Shown: in pieces, positions 54,457 to 63,904 of the stretch | Numbering within the stretch: position 1 is the first letter of the stretch | How the letters are laid out: each line of letters starts with the position of its first letter | From: Lucinisca nassula | Taxonomy: Eukaryota; Mollusca; Bivalvia; Lucinida; Lucinidae | Assembly (NCBI GenBank): GCA_963580285.1 | Contig: CAUZLF010000266.1 | Location: forward strand, 1 to 64,000 | Direction of reading: 5' to 3' | DNA: 64,000 bases | The notes under the pieces: generated by a model | Databases searched by the model: none | What the model was told of the DNA's origin: nothing | The model's input: only the letters and a program-made list of their open reading frames with translations | Translations under genes and position numbers: made by a program

Positions 54457-56564
54457 CACCAAAACCTCATTATAACACGGTCCATTATTACATGATTTTG
54501 AATATAACACTGTTTCAAGATAGATCCCAAAAATGTGTAGATTATACAGAAAAATGACCATAAATGGTCATTTTTATCCCCCGACCGAATAGGTTCGGGG
54601 GATATAGCGATCAGCCTGGCGTCCGTCTGTCCGTCCGTCCGTCCGTCCGTAGACGCAACCTTGTGATGGCCATAACTCCTATACCCTTTGAGATTCATTG
54701 ATGGTTCTTGGCACAATTGTTCACAAGGCCGAGACGGCGTGTCATGCGCAAGAACCAGAACTCTGGATGCCGTCCGTCCGTAGACGCAACCTTGTGATGG
54801 CCATAACTCCTATACCCTTTGAGATTCATTGATAGTTCTTGGCACAATTGTTCACAAGGCCGAGACGGCGTGTCATGCGCAAGAACCAGAACTCTGGATG
54901 CCATACGTTTTTAGCTATCTCCCCTTTTAATAAAATAGAATGACTACTTTGTGATGGCCATAACTCCAATACCCTTTGTGATATATTGATGGTACCTGGC
55001 ACAGTTGTTCACAAGGCTGAGACGGAGTGTCATGCACAAGAACCACAACTCTGGTTGCCACGGTTTTGGAGTTATCTCCCCTTCCAATAAAATAGAGTGA
55101 CAACCTTGTGATGGCCATAACTCCTATACCCTTTGAGATTCATTGATGGTTCTTGGCACAATTGTTCACAAGGCTGAGACGGCGTGTTATGCGCAAGAAC
55201 CAGAACTCTGGATGCCATTCTTTTTTAGTTATCTCCCCTTTTAATAAAATAGAATGACTACTTTGTGATGGCCATAACTCCAATACCCTTTGAGATATAT
55301 TGATGGTACCTGGCACAGTTGTTCACAAGGCTGAGACGGCTTGTCATGCACAAGAACCACAACTCTGGTTGCCATGGTTTTGGAGTTATCTCCCCTTCCA
55401 ATAAAATAGAGTGACAACATTGTGATGGCCATATTTCCAATACCCTTTAAAATATATTGATGATACCTAGCACAGTTGTTCACAAGGCCAAGACAGTGTG
55501 TCATGCACAAGAACCACAACTCTGCGTGCCGTGTTTTTTTAGTTATCTCCCCTTCCAGTAATATAGAATAACTACCTTGTGATGGCCACATCTCCAACAC
55601 TCTTTGAGATATATTGATGATACTTGGTACAGTTGTACATGAGGTTAAGCAGGTAGGTCACGTGCAAGAACCACAACTCTGGGTGCCCTGGTTTTTTAAT
55701 TATCTCCCCTGACAATATAACCTTGTGATGGCCATAACTCAAATACCCTTTGAGATATATTGATGGTACTTGGCACAATTGTATACAACGTTGAGATGGC
55801 GCTTCATGCCTAAGAACCACAACTCTGGGTGCTATGATATTTGAGTTATCTCCCCTTCCAATATAACAGTATGACAACCTTGTGACCACCGTACCTCCAA
55901 TACCCTTTGAGACATTTTGGTGGTACTTGATGCAGATGAACATGAGGTTAAGCAGGTGTGTCATGCTCAAGAATTACAACTCTGGGTGCTCTGGTTTTTT
56001 AGTTATCTCCCCTGGCAATATAACCTTGTGATGGCCATAACTCAAACTCCCTTTGAGATATATTGAAGGAACTTAGCACACTTGTATACAAGGTACAGAA
56101 GGGATGTCATGTGCAAGAACCACAACTGTTGTTGCTGTGGTATTTGAGTTATCTACCCTTCCAATATAACAGTATGACCAGCTTGTGATCACTATATCTC
56201 CAATACCTTTTGAGACATATTGATGGTACTTTGTGCAGAATTACATGAGCTTAAGCAGGCATGTCATGTGCAAGAACCACATTTCTGAGTGCCCTGGTTT
56301 TTTAGTTATCTCCCCTGACAGTATAATCTTGCGATGGCCATAACTGCAATACTTTTGTGATATGTGGTTTAATTCTGGTGCACTTTCTATTGGTGAACAA
56401 TCTTCTGAAGGCCATATTGGCTTTTGGTCGGGGGATTTGCCATCTCTTCCGATGGCTATTTTTCTATATAATCTTCACAATTTTGTTTGGATATAACACG
56501 GTTGTTTAACTAACACGGTTTCTGCTTTTGATCCTATTAATAGTGTTATAAAGAGGTTGTGGTG
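54457..56564. mobile_element. TA-flanked palindromic MITE split by Helitron-like element H8
   Basis: TA + CACCAAAACCTCATTATAAC on the left; TTATAAAGAGGTTGTGGTG + TA on the right (inverted ends). The halves (54457-54575 and about 56461-56564) rejoin through a palindrome, TGTGTAGATTATACAG / CTATATAATCTTCACA, around AAAAATGACC...GGTCATTTTT. H8 is inserted in that T run. About 230 bp without the insertion. Confidence 0.7.
54576..56460 (+). mobile_element. Helitron-like satellite element H8
   Basis: The 5' hairpin ATCCCCCGACCGAATAGGTTCGGGGGAT is followed by a clean GTCC tract (54620-54648). Units of about 150-160 bp contain CCTTGTGATGGCCATAACTC, GAGATATATTGATGGTACTT, GGCACAATTGTTCACAAGG and GAACCACAACTCTGG. 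The 3' side has GGTCGGGGGAT, complementary to the 5' end, and a GCCATCTCTTCCGATGGC hairpin. The terminal bases TATTTTT differ from the CTYTWG of the other elements. Minus-strand ORFs are repeat translations. Confidence 0.75.
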
Positions 56565-56635
56565 TATATCAGCATACTTACTTGTTTGCCTTCGAATTTT
56601 ACTGTTAGATGATGACAGAATGGTTTTGTTTCCAG

Positions 56636-56746
56636 ATATTGTCAATGATAGAAGAAGCTGCTGGTACCCGACTGTATGAGAGTAAGAAAGAGGCTGCACA
56701 GAGAACCATAGAGAAGAAAGATGCTAAACTGAAAGAAATAGATACT
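56636..56746 (+). CDS. SMC2: SMC2 exon 4 (residues 161-197)
   Basis: Encodes [20 protein letters not shown] then [17 protein letters not shown], the segment joining the ATPase head to the coiled coil. Acceptor TTTGTTTCCAG, donor GTAAGT at 56747. 111 nt, phase 0. KPPE of exon 3 joins ILSM as in other animals. Confidence 0.97.
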
Positions 56747-56749
56747 GTA

Positions 56750-57100
56750 AGTCATTTGGAAGACCACCTGTTACCGCATTTTGAGTTGTACCGTGTATAA
56801 AGTGTGTCACAACAGTGCTCTAAACTAAATCCCTTTATATAGGGATGGCATGCTATTCTAAGGTGATATTATTGGTCCTTAAGGCAGTTCTATAGGGTCA
56901 TTGTATGAAGTGGGACTTCAGAGCATGAATAGGGTTCGAAATTAATGGTAACCACTTAAGCAAATTTGATACCTAAAATTCTGTTTGCTACCTGGTAAAG
57001 TGCTGTGAACATTATCAATTTGAAATGTTGTGTGTGCAAGACAACGAAAAATTATTGTAGACCAGTGCAATCATTTTTTTAATATAACACCCTGCATGCT
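56750..57100. other. Start of intron 4, no recognised feature
   Basis: Non-coding sequence after the exon 4 donor. No repeat shared with the rest of the window was noticed. Confidence 0.4.
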
Positions 57101-57104
57101 GGGA

Positions 57105-57272
57105 ATTTTTAGCAGCCGACGACATTTTGAAATATTTCTCTATTTTTCCCAGAAAACAGGATTTGACATCTCATGTAAATTGTCTCCATAGGAGACAATT
57201 TGCATGAGATGTCAAGTGCTGTTTTCTGGGAAAAATATGTAAAATATCAACAATCTGTCGTCTGCTGAATTA
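57105..57272. repeat. Palindromic MITE-like element
   Basis: Arms AGCAGCCGACGACATTTTGA and its diverged inverse near the right end; inner arms TTTTCCCAGAAAACAGGATT / GCTGTTTTCTGGGAAAA and GACATCTCATGTAAATTGTC / GACAATTTGCATGAGATGTC around CTCCATAGGAG. About 165 bp. Would form a long hairpin. Confidence 0.65.
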
Positions 57273-57385
57273 ACCTAGAGCATGTTAGAGGTTAAAGAAG
57301 GCCAATGAAACCCAAAATAGCCCCATATTAACTTTGTAAAAAGTTGTGCTTGCTTTTCCATATGGACCAAGGCAGTAACCATAGA

Positions 57386-57609
57386 TTAATTCTTTTTGTG
57401 CCAAATGGAATCTTCCTCTTTGTATATGGCAGGAGTCAATTTCGCTCTTTAGGGGTGACAGTTTGTGTTACCTTTAAAATTTATTTGGAAAATAGCTGAA
57501 CTTCTTGCAAATAGTGTAGGCCCTGTTCAGACGCCGTGTTCTACGGCATCTGATCTGGACTGGCACTGTTTGCAAGGGTTTTGGGGGTTTTTGGTACAAA
57601 ATAGATTAA
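57386..57609 (-). mobile_element. TTAA MITE, minus orientation
   Basis: Ends TTAATTCTTTTTGTGCCAAA and TTTTTGGTACAAAATAGATTAA (left half of the family consensus on the minus strand). Flanked by ATAGATTAAT on both sides, a longer match than the TTAA target alone. It lacks most of the central GCGGCGTC palindrome. Same family as 44981-45220. Confidence 0.65.
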
Positions 57610-57868
57610 TATGCCGGAGGGCTGCTGTTAGACAGGCACTTTTTGCTACCTTTTGCTATTATCTAATGTCAGATCAGACAGCAGCTACTTGCTGCTTGCA
57701 AAGAAAAATAATTTCTAATACTGATGAAATAAGAAAATATGAGATTTTTTTTTGCGGTCACTATTGCCTCCATGTTATGAGAGCCAGTCATCCATCTCTT
57801 TGCATCATTGCATTTGGGATAAAAGGATTTTTTTTTTCACTTGTTTGTTTTCTTGGGTTATATTGCAG

Positions 57869-58006
57869 GTATTAAAAGAAGATATCACCCCTACCATAAC
57901 AAAGTTAAAAGAAGAAAGATCATCATATTTAGAATATCAGAAGATCAACAGAGAGTTGGAACATCTTAATAAACTGTATATTGCTTATCAGTTCCTCTGT
58001 GCTGAG
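57869..58006 (+). CDS. SMC2: SMC2 exon 5 (residues 198-243), start of coiled coil
   Basis: Encodes [20 protein letters not shown] then [20 protein letters not shown] and QFLCAE, with heptad-like spacing typical of the SMC arm. Acceptor GGGTTATATTGCAG, donor GTAAGT at 58007. 138 nt, phase 0. The frame open upstream and downstream is intron. Confidence 0.97.
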
Positions 58007-58036
58007 GTAAGTCCTTATGGGTGAAAGTATTTAGTT

Positions 58037-58245
58037 TTAACCCCTTTCCCGCTGTTCACAACAACCGCTACCTTTGCAAATAGTGCAGATCCAGATCAGA
58101 TGGCTTCTGAAGCCATCTGATTAGGATCTACACTGTCTGACATTCAGTTTGTAAATTTGTAGGAATAATTTACATCAAGTGATCTGATTGGTTGAAAGTC
58201 AGAAATGGGTGTGGCTAAATCAATTATTCAGCGGGATAAGGTTAA
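58037..58245 (+). mobile_element. Complete TTAA MITE, second family
   Basis: [TTAA]CCCCTTTCCCGCTG ... CAGCGGGATAAGG[TTAA], 209 bp, with centre GATGGCTTCTGAAGCCATC. It is the intact reference for the nested copy at 37814-40298. The same CAGATCCAGATCAGATGRCTTCTGA core occurs as a fragment at about 59040-59115. Confidence 0.75.
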
Positions 58246-58299
58246 TACTAAATTTAGTATTTGGAAGTATATTCTCCCAATGTAAAGTATAGCAAAAAA

Positions 58300-58658
58300 G
58301 TAATTTCCGGTATTGGAAAAATGGATCGATAAATTCCACAAAAATGATTATCATTTCTGATTTGCTTTTAATCGATTACTTCATATGTACAATTTGCTAC
58401 CAAAAGTTATTCCTAAAATAGCTGGATGAGTGGCAAACAGTGCAGACCCTGATGAGACGCCGCATTCGCTTCATCTGGGTCTACAATGTTTGAATATACA
58501 TATGGTAAAGTGCAACATATGGTAAGAGTCATGCTCAGACAGAAAGCCAGACAGGTAAAATTATGACAAAAATCTTAGCGATTACTAATCCATTATAGAT
58601 CGCAATAACATGACTTATAATCGATAATCTTTTCAGCGCTGATTAGCCAGCCCTACTT
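58300..58658 (-). mobile_element. hAT-type MITE, minus copy of the 47416 family
   Basis: Inverse of 47416-47811: it ends CGCTGATTAGCCAGCCCTA (58640-58658) and carries ATATGGTAAAGTGCAACATATG and GACGCCGCATTCGC. The left end is worn (near ATGGATCGATAAATTCC), so no target duplication is visible. Confidence 0.65.
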
Positions 58659-58680
58659 GTCACTACAGAGGACCCTCATT

Positions 58681-58819
58681 AGGGCCCCCCACTGAAAGTG
58701 TGGGTGCCCTATAGTAATCACTCTGTCCGTCCGTCTGTCTGTCTGTCCGTCCACAATTTTTTTTACTACTCCTCTGATAGCGCTGCCGGGGCCCTAGTCA
58801 GTTTCACTGACAGCTCTAG
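58681..58819 (+). mobile_element. Core-less Helitron-like element H9 (139 bp)
   Basis: The 5' hairpin AGGGCCCCCCACTG...TGGGTGCCCT, then GTCCGTCCGTCTGTCTGTCTG, then directly the 3' modules: GGGGCCCT (complementary to the 5' end), a TCAGTTTCACTGA hairpin and CAGCTCTAG before TT. It has every terminal module but no tandem core. Its last 9 bases equal those of H5. Confidence 0.75.
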
Positions 58820-58914
58820 TTATAACAACTGTATTTGTTCCCACACATTTTGCCGTTTTTGCCAAAATGTAACAGGTTAAATAAAGGGTCGTTCCCCCTT
58901 AATTATCTAAAGAA

Positions 58915-58985
58915 ACAAATGCTGTGGACATCGGATAGAATCACCTTGGCAAGGCGATTCTAACAAATATCCACATTTTTTTTTT
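58915..58985. repeat. Palindromic hairpin repeat
   Basis: ATGCTGTGGACATCGGATAGAA / GATTCTAACAAATATCCACA around TCACCTTGGCAAGGCGA; diverged copy of the family seen at 45.6, 46.6, 50.2, 50.4 and 63.9 kb. Confidence 0.65.
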
Positions 58986-59213
58986 CCTGGAGTATACAAG
59001 TAACAATAAAATATTCTTGCATATCACCATTAGTCCCTCTCAACTTAATTCTTATCCTTCTGAACACAACAACCCCTACTTTTGGAAACAGTGTAGATCC
59101 AGATCAGATGACTTCTGAACTTACCAAATAATCGACTGCAAGCAAATCAGTAATGATAATCATTTTTGGGGAACTTATCTATGAGTAATCGTTTATGCCA
59201 GCCTTAATGAACA

Positions 59214-59477
59214 GCCTCGATAGTGCAGTGGTTAGCGCGTTCGACTTATGATCGAGAGGTTGTGCGTTCGAATCCGGCCACCGGTATCGAGGTGTGTCCT
59301 TGGGCAAGACACGTAATGACACTGCCCCACTCCACCCCAGTGTAAATTGGCAGAAGTGGTGTAAAATACACTGCCTCTCTCTCGTGCGCGTGGAAAACAC
59401 CCGGAATGAGTGTTCGAGAGCAATTCAATAAGCTTGAAGCTTTCATCGCAATCAAACTAAAATAAATTAGTATAAAC
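59214..59477 (+). mobile_element. Complete tRNA-derived SINE, TSD TAATGAACA
   Basis: Perfect 9-bp duplication TAATGAACA (59205-59213 and 59478-59486). The tRNA-like head GCCTCGATAGTGCAGTGGTT has an A-box and GTTCGAATCC is a clear B-box. The central block has GTGTCCTTGGGCAAGACAC; the tail is AATAAATTAGTATAAAC. 264 bp. It fits an internally promoted RNA polymerase III SINE. The minus-strand ORFs over it are not genes. Confidence 0.85.
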
Positions 59478-59616
59478 TAATGAACACTCGGATCAGCCTG
59501 CATTTATACTTGCTGTATTGGGTAGCCGAGTCTCTATTGGTCACACAGGTCTTCTTGTCCTGTATGTTTTGTTATGCCATGCTTAGCTCCAGATAAGCTT
59601 ATAAACCCTATTGGTT

Positions 59617-60345
59617 ATACCTAGGCACGCGAAGTATGCTATGGGGGTATATAGTTTTCGTCATGCCATCAGTTAACATTTTGGTTAAAGTTTTGCATTA
59701 AAGTTTCTAAGAGATCATATCTTCTGAACCCTTTGATAGATTTAGTTGATACTTACACTGACGTTACATACTGGTCTAAAGATTTCATTGATGCATGTCC
59801 CACCCCCCACAGTGACCTTGAGGTCAAGGTCACGGACTTAGAAATTTTACATTTGGTTAAAGTTTTATGACAAAGTTTATAGATGCCTGTGTATTTTAAA
59901 CTCTAAGACCAATTCAGTTGATACTTGATTCAGTGTTGCATAGCAGTCCAAAGATTTTGTGATGCATGTCCCTTCCCACACATGAAGACCTTTTCCTCAA
60001 GGTCACGAACTTAGAAATTTTACATTTGGTTAAAGTTTTATGACGAAGTTTATAGATGCCTGTATGTTCTAAACTCTAAGACAAATTCATTTGATACTTG
60101 CATCGATGTTGCATACCAGTCCAAAGATTTCATTGATGTATACCCAGCCTGCTGCTTCAGTAACATTGATGCCCCCACCACTTCAGTAACTTTGATGCCC
60201 TCACTCCCTTGGTCCATTTAGAAATTTTATGTTTGGTTTAGCTTTTACAAGCACATTTATAGATTCTTATAGCTTCTTCATTTATATTACATACAAGCTC
60301 AAAAGATATATCAGAGGATGGCGCTGGCCAGGGGTGTACGTGACA
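59617..60345 (+). mobile_element. Helitron-like satellite element H11, 3' end not found
   Basis: The 5' hairpin ATACCTAGGCACGCG...GGGGGTAT (59617-59652) is followed by units of about 180 bp (GACCTTGAGGTCAAGGTCAC, TTTACATTTGGTTAAAGTTT, AATTCAGTTGATACTTG, GTCCAAAGATTTCATTGATG). There is no (GTCC)n and no 3' hairpin; it ends near a GGTTTAACGTCCC repeat copy. 5' identity is likely, completeness doubtful. Confidence 0.5.
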
Positions 60346-60364
60346 CACTGGTCGCTTTCTCAAA

Positions 60365-60495
60365 TTTCATTGGGCGACAGGGCTTGAGATGTCCTTTCAT
60401 CTCAATGTCGGGAAAAGCCTCACAAAATGGGAAACAACTTCTCCAAAATGACCTATACAGTGTTGACATTGATGTTAAACCTCAAATCAAACAAA
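60365..60495 (-). repeat. Copy of the GGTTTAACGTCCC dispersed repeat
   Basis: TTGGGCGACAGGGCTTGAGATG ... ACCTCAAATCAAACAAACAA, inverse of 5630-5760. The plus-strand ORF spanning it (60318-60548) is repeat-derived. Confidence 0.65.
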
Positions 60496-60546
60496 CAAAA
60501 GCTCCAGATAAGGTGCTTTTTTCATCCGTGAAGTGTTCATATTTTT

Positions 60547-62430
60547 AGCTCACGGTCACCTGACCGAAGGTCATGGTGAGCTTTTGTGACCGTAAGATGT
60601 CCAGCGTCGTCCGTCGTCCGTCGTGCGTAAACTTTTTCTTGTGAACAAACTAGAGGCCACAGTTTTGGTCCAATCATCATCAAACTTGCTCAGAATGATC
60701 ATCATGACAATATCTCGGTCAAGTTCGAATATGGGTCATGTCGGGTGAAAAAGTAGGTCAGTAGGTCAAATCATAGAAAAACCTTGTGAACACTCTAGAG
60801 GGCACAGTTTTGTTTTGGTCCAATCATCATCAAACTTGCTCAGAATAATTATCATGACAATATCTCGGTCAGGTTCGAATATGGATCATGTAGGGTCAAA
60901 AAGTAGGTCAGTAGGTCAAACCATAGATAGTCCTTGTGAACACTCTAGAGGGCACAGTTATGGTTCAATTATCATCAAACTTGCTCAGAATGATCATTGT
61001 GACAATATCTCGGTCAAGTTCGAATATGGGTCATGTCGGGTCAAAAAGTAGGTCAGTAGGTCAATTCATAGAAAAACCTTGTGAACACTCTAGAGGGCAC
61101 AGTTATGGTCCAATCATCATCAAACTTGCTCAGAATAATCATCCTGACAATATCTCAGTCAAGTTTGAATATGGGTCATGTTGGGTCAAAAAGTAGGTCA
61201 GTAGGTCAAATCATAGAAAAACCTTGTGAACACACTAGAGGGCACAGTTATGGTCCAATCATCATTAAACTTGCTCAGAATGATTGTCATGACAATATCT
61301 CGGTCAAATTTGAATATTGGTCATGTCGGGTCAAATGTAGGTCAGTAGGTCAGATCAAACTTCTCTGAAACCACAAGGCCCAGGACTTTGATATTTGGTA
61401 TGAAGCTTCATCTAGTGGACCCCTACCAAGATTGTTCAAATTATAGTGCTGGGGCCAAAAAAGCCCCCGCCCCGGGGCCCTTTGGTTTTACATAGGCTTA
61501 TATAAGGAAAATCTTTAAAAATAAAATCTTCTTCTCTGAAACCACAAGGCCCAGGTCTTTGATATTTGGTATGAAGCTTCATCTAGTGGACCCCTACAGA
61601 GATTGTTCAAATTATAGTGCTGGGGCCAAAAATGCCCCCGCTCCGGGGCCCTTTGGTTTTGCATGGGCTTACATGTATATAGGGAAGAGCTTTAAAAATC
61701 TTCTTCTCTGAAACCGTAAGACCCAGGTCTTTGTTATTTGGTATGAAGCTTCATCTAGGGGACCCCTACCAAGATTGTTCAAATTATAGTGCTTGGGCCA
61801 AAAATGCCCCCATCCCGGGGCCCTTTGGTTTTACATGGGCTCATATAGGGAAAATCTTTAAAAATCTTCTTGTCTGAAACCGCAAGGCCCAGGTCTTTGA
61901 TATGTGGTATGAAGCTTCATCTAGTGGACCCCTACCAAGATTGTTCAAATTATAGTGCTGGGGCCAAAAATGCCCCCGCCCCGGGGCCCTTTTGTTTTAC
62001 ATAGGCTTATATAGTAAAAAATCTTTAAAAATCTTCTTCTCTGAAACCACAAGGCCCAGGACTTTGATATTTGGTCTGAAGCTTCATCTAGTGGACCCCT
62101 ACCAAGATTGTTCAAATTTTAATGCTGGAACAAAAAATGCCCCCGCCAGGGGGCCCTTTGGTTTTACATTGGCGTATATAGGGAAAATCTTTAAAAATCT
62201 TCTCTGAAACCACACGGCCCAGGTCTTTGATATTTGGTATGAAGCTTCATCTAGTGGACCCCTACCAAGATTGTTCAAATTATAGTGCTGGGGTCAAATA
62301 TGCCCCAGTTCCGGGGCCCTTTGGTTTTACATGGGCTTATATAGGGACAATCTTTAAAAATTTTCTTCCCTGAAACTGTAAGGCCCATGTCTTTGATATT
62401 TGGTATGAAGCTTCACCCCACAAGGCCCAG

Positions 62431-62461
<31 letters not shown>

Positions 62462-63893
62462 TTTTGGTTTTACATAGGCTTATATAGGGAAAATCTTTAA
62501 AAATCTTCTCTGAAACCGCAAGGCCCAGGTCTTTGATATTTAGTATGAAGCTTCACCTAGTGGACTCCTACCAAGATTGTTCAAATTATAGTGCTGGGGC
62601 CAGAAATGCCCCCGCTCTGGGACCCTTTGGTTTTACATAGGCTTCTATAGGGAAAATCTTTAAAAATCTTCTTCCCTGAAACCACAAGGCCCAGGTCTTT
62701 GATATTTGGTATGAAGCTTCACCTAGTGGACCCCTACTAAGATTGTTCAAATTATAGCCCTGGGGACAAAAATGCTCCCGCTCCAGGGCCCTTTGGTTTT
62801 ACATAGACTTATTTAGGGAAAATCTTGAAAAATCTTTTTCTCTGAAACCACAAGGGCTAGGTCTTTGATATTTGGTATGAAGCTTAATCTTGTGGACCCC
62901 TACCAAGATTGTTCAAATTATAGCCCTTGGGCCAAAAATGCCCCCACTTGGGCCCTTTGGTATTACATAGACTTATATATAGGGAAAATCTTGAAAAATA
63001 TTCTTCTCTGAAACCAGAAGACCTAGGTCTTTGATATTTGGTATGAAGCTTCATCTAGTGGACTTCTACCAAGATTGTTCAAATTGTAGCCCTGAGACCA
63101 AAAACACCCCTGTCTCGGGGGCCCTTTGGTTTTACATAGACTTATATAGGGAATATCTTTAAAAATCTTCTTCTGTGAAACCACAAGGCCTAGGTCTTTG
63201 ATATTTGGTGTGAAATTTCATCTAGTGGACCTCTATCAAGATTGTTCAAATTATAGCCCTGGGGCCAAAAATGCCCCTACCTCGAGACCCTTTGGTTTTT
63301 CATAGACTTATATAGGGAAATCTTTAAAAATCTTCTCTGAAACCACAAGGCCCATGTCTTTGATATTTGGTATGGAGCTTCATCTAGTGGACCTCTACCA
63401 AGATTGTTCAAATTATAGCCCCTGCCCCGCGGCCCTTTGGTTTTGCATAGTTTTATATATAGAGATAATCTTTGAAAATCTTCTTCTCTGAAACAGCAAG
63501 GCCCAGGTCTTTGATATTTGGTGTGAAGCTTCATCTAGTGGACCTCTATCGAGATTGTTTAAGTTATAGCCCTGAGGCCAAAAATGCCCCCGCCCCGGGG
63601 CCATTTGGTTTTACATAGGCTAATGTAGGGAATATCTTTAAAAAATCTTTTTCTCTGAAACCCCAAGGCCCAGGTCTTGGATATTTGGTGTGTAGCTTCA
63701 TCTAGTGGACCTTTGCCAAGATTGTTCAAATTATAAGCTTTGTTGATATTTGGTATGAAGCTTCACCTTTTTAGACCTCCCTCAACATTATGCACATTGT
63801 AGCCCTGGGGTCAATAATGGCCCTCCCCGAGGCCCACTTGTTACTCTATCATATGGGTCAGGTGAGCGATCCAGGGCCATCATGGCCCTCTTG
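60547..63893 (+). mobile_element. Helitron-like satellite element H7 with two satellite families
   Basis: The 5' hairpin AGCTCACGGTCACCTGACCG... and CGTCGTCCGTCGTCCG lead first to five units of about 145 bp (60650-61360: CTCTAGAGGGCACAGTTATG, CATCATCAAACTTGCTCAGA, AAAAAGTAGGTCAGTAGGTC), then at 61362 to about fourteen units of about 165 bp (CTTCTTCTCTGAAACCACAA, GATATTTGGTATGAAGCTTC, CCAAGATTGTTCAAATTATA, CCGCCCCGGGGCCCTTTGG). The second family is homologous to the H2/H3 repeat. The 3' side has GGTCAGGTGA, complementary to the 5' end, a GGGCCATCATGGCCC hairpin and CTCTTG before TT. A run of about 29 C occurs at 62433-62461. Confidence 0.8.
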
Positions 63894-63904
63894 TTCTTAT
63901 TTGT

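Larger units (their letters stand above)
14059..58006 (+). other. SMC2: SMC2 gene, exons 1-5 and introns 1-4 (continues beyond the window)
   Basis: Five exons encode 243 contiguous residues of structural maintenance of chromosomes protein 2, the ATPase subunit shared by condensin I and II that compacts chromosomes in mitosis. Introns are about 31.0, 3.1, 7.9 and 1.1 kb, all GT-AG and all phase 0. The introns consist mostly of transposable elements and satellites. The next expected residues after LCAE were not found in 58007-64000, so intron 5 exceeds 6 kb. The whole protein is usually about 1,200 residues, so only the N-terminal fifth is here. Confidence 0.95.

Noticed and set aside
57465..57875. 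136-residue ORF overlapping SMC2 exon 5 upstream
   Set aside because: It crosses a MITE and the intron 4 acceptor; the SMC2 exon is in a different frame with a clear splice site.
59214..59290. A tRNA gene
   Set aside because: A and B boxes are present but the sequence continues into a SINE body with a 9-bp target duplication; a cloverleaf with paired acceptor arm is not evident. The same applies to 3298-3370 and 50780-50850.
60318..60548. 76-residue ORF starting MALARGVRDT
   Set aside because: Most of it is the inverted GGTTTAACGTCCC dispersed repeat.
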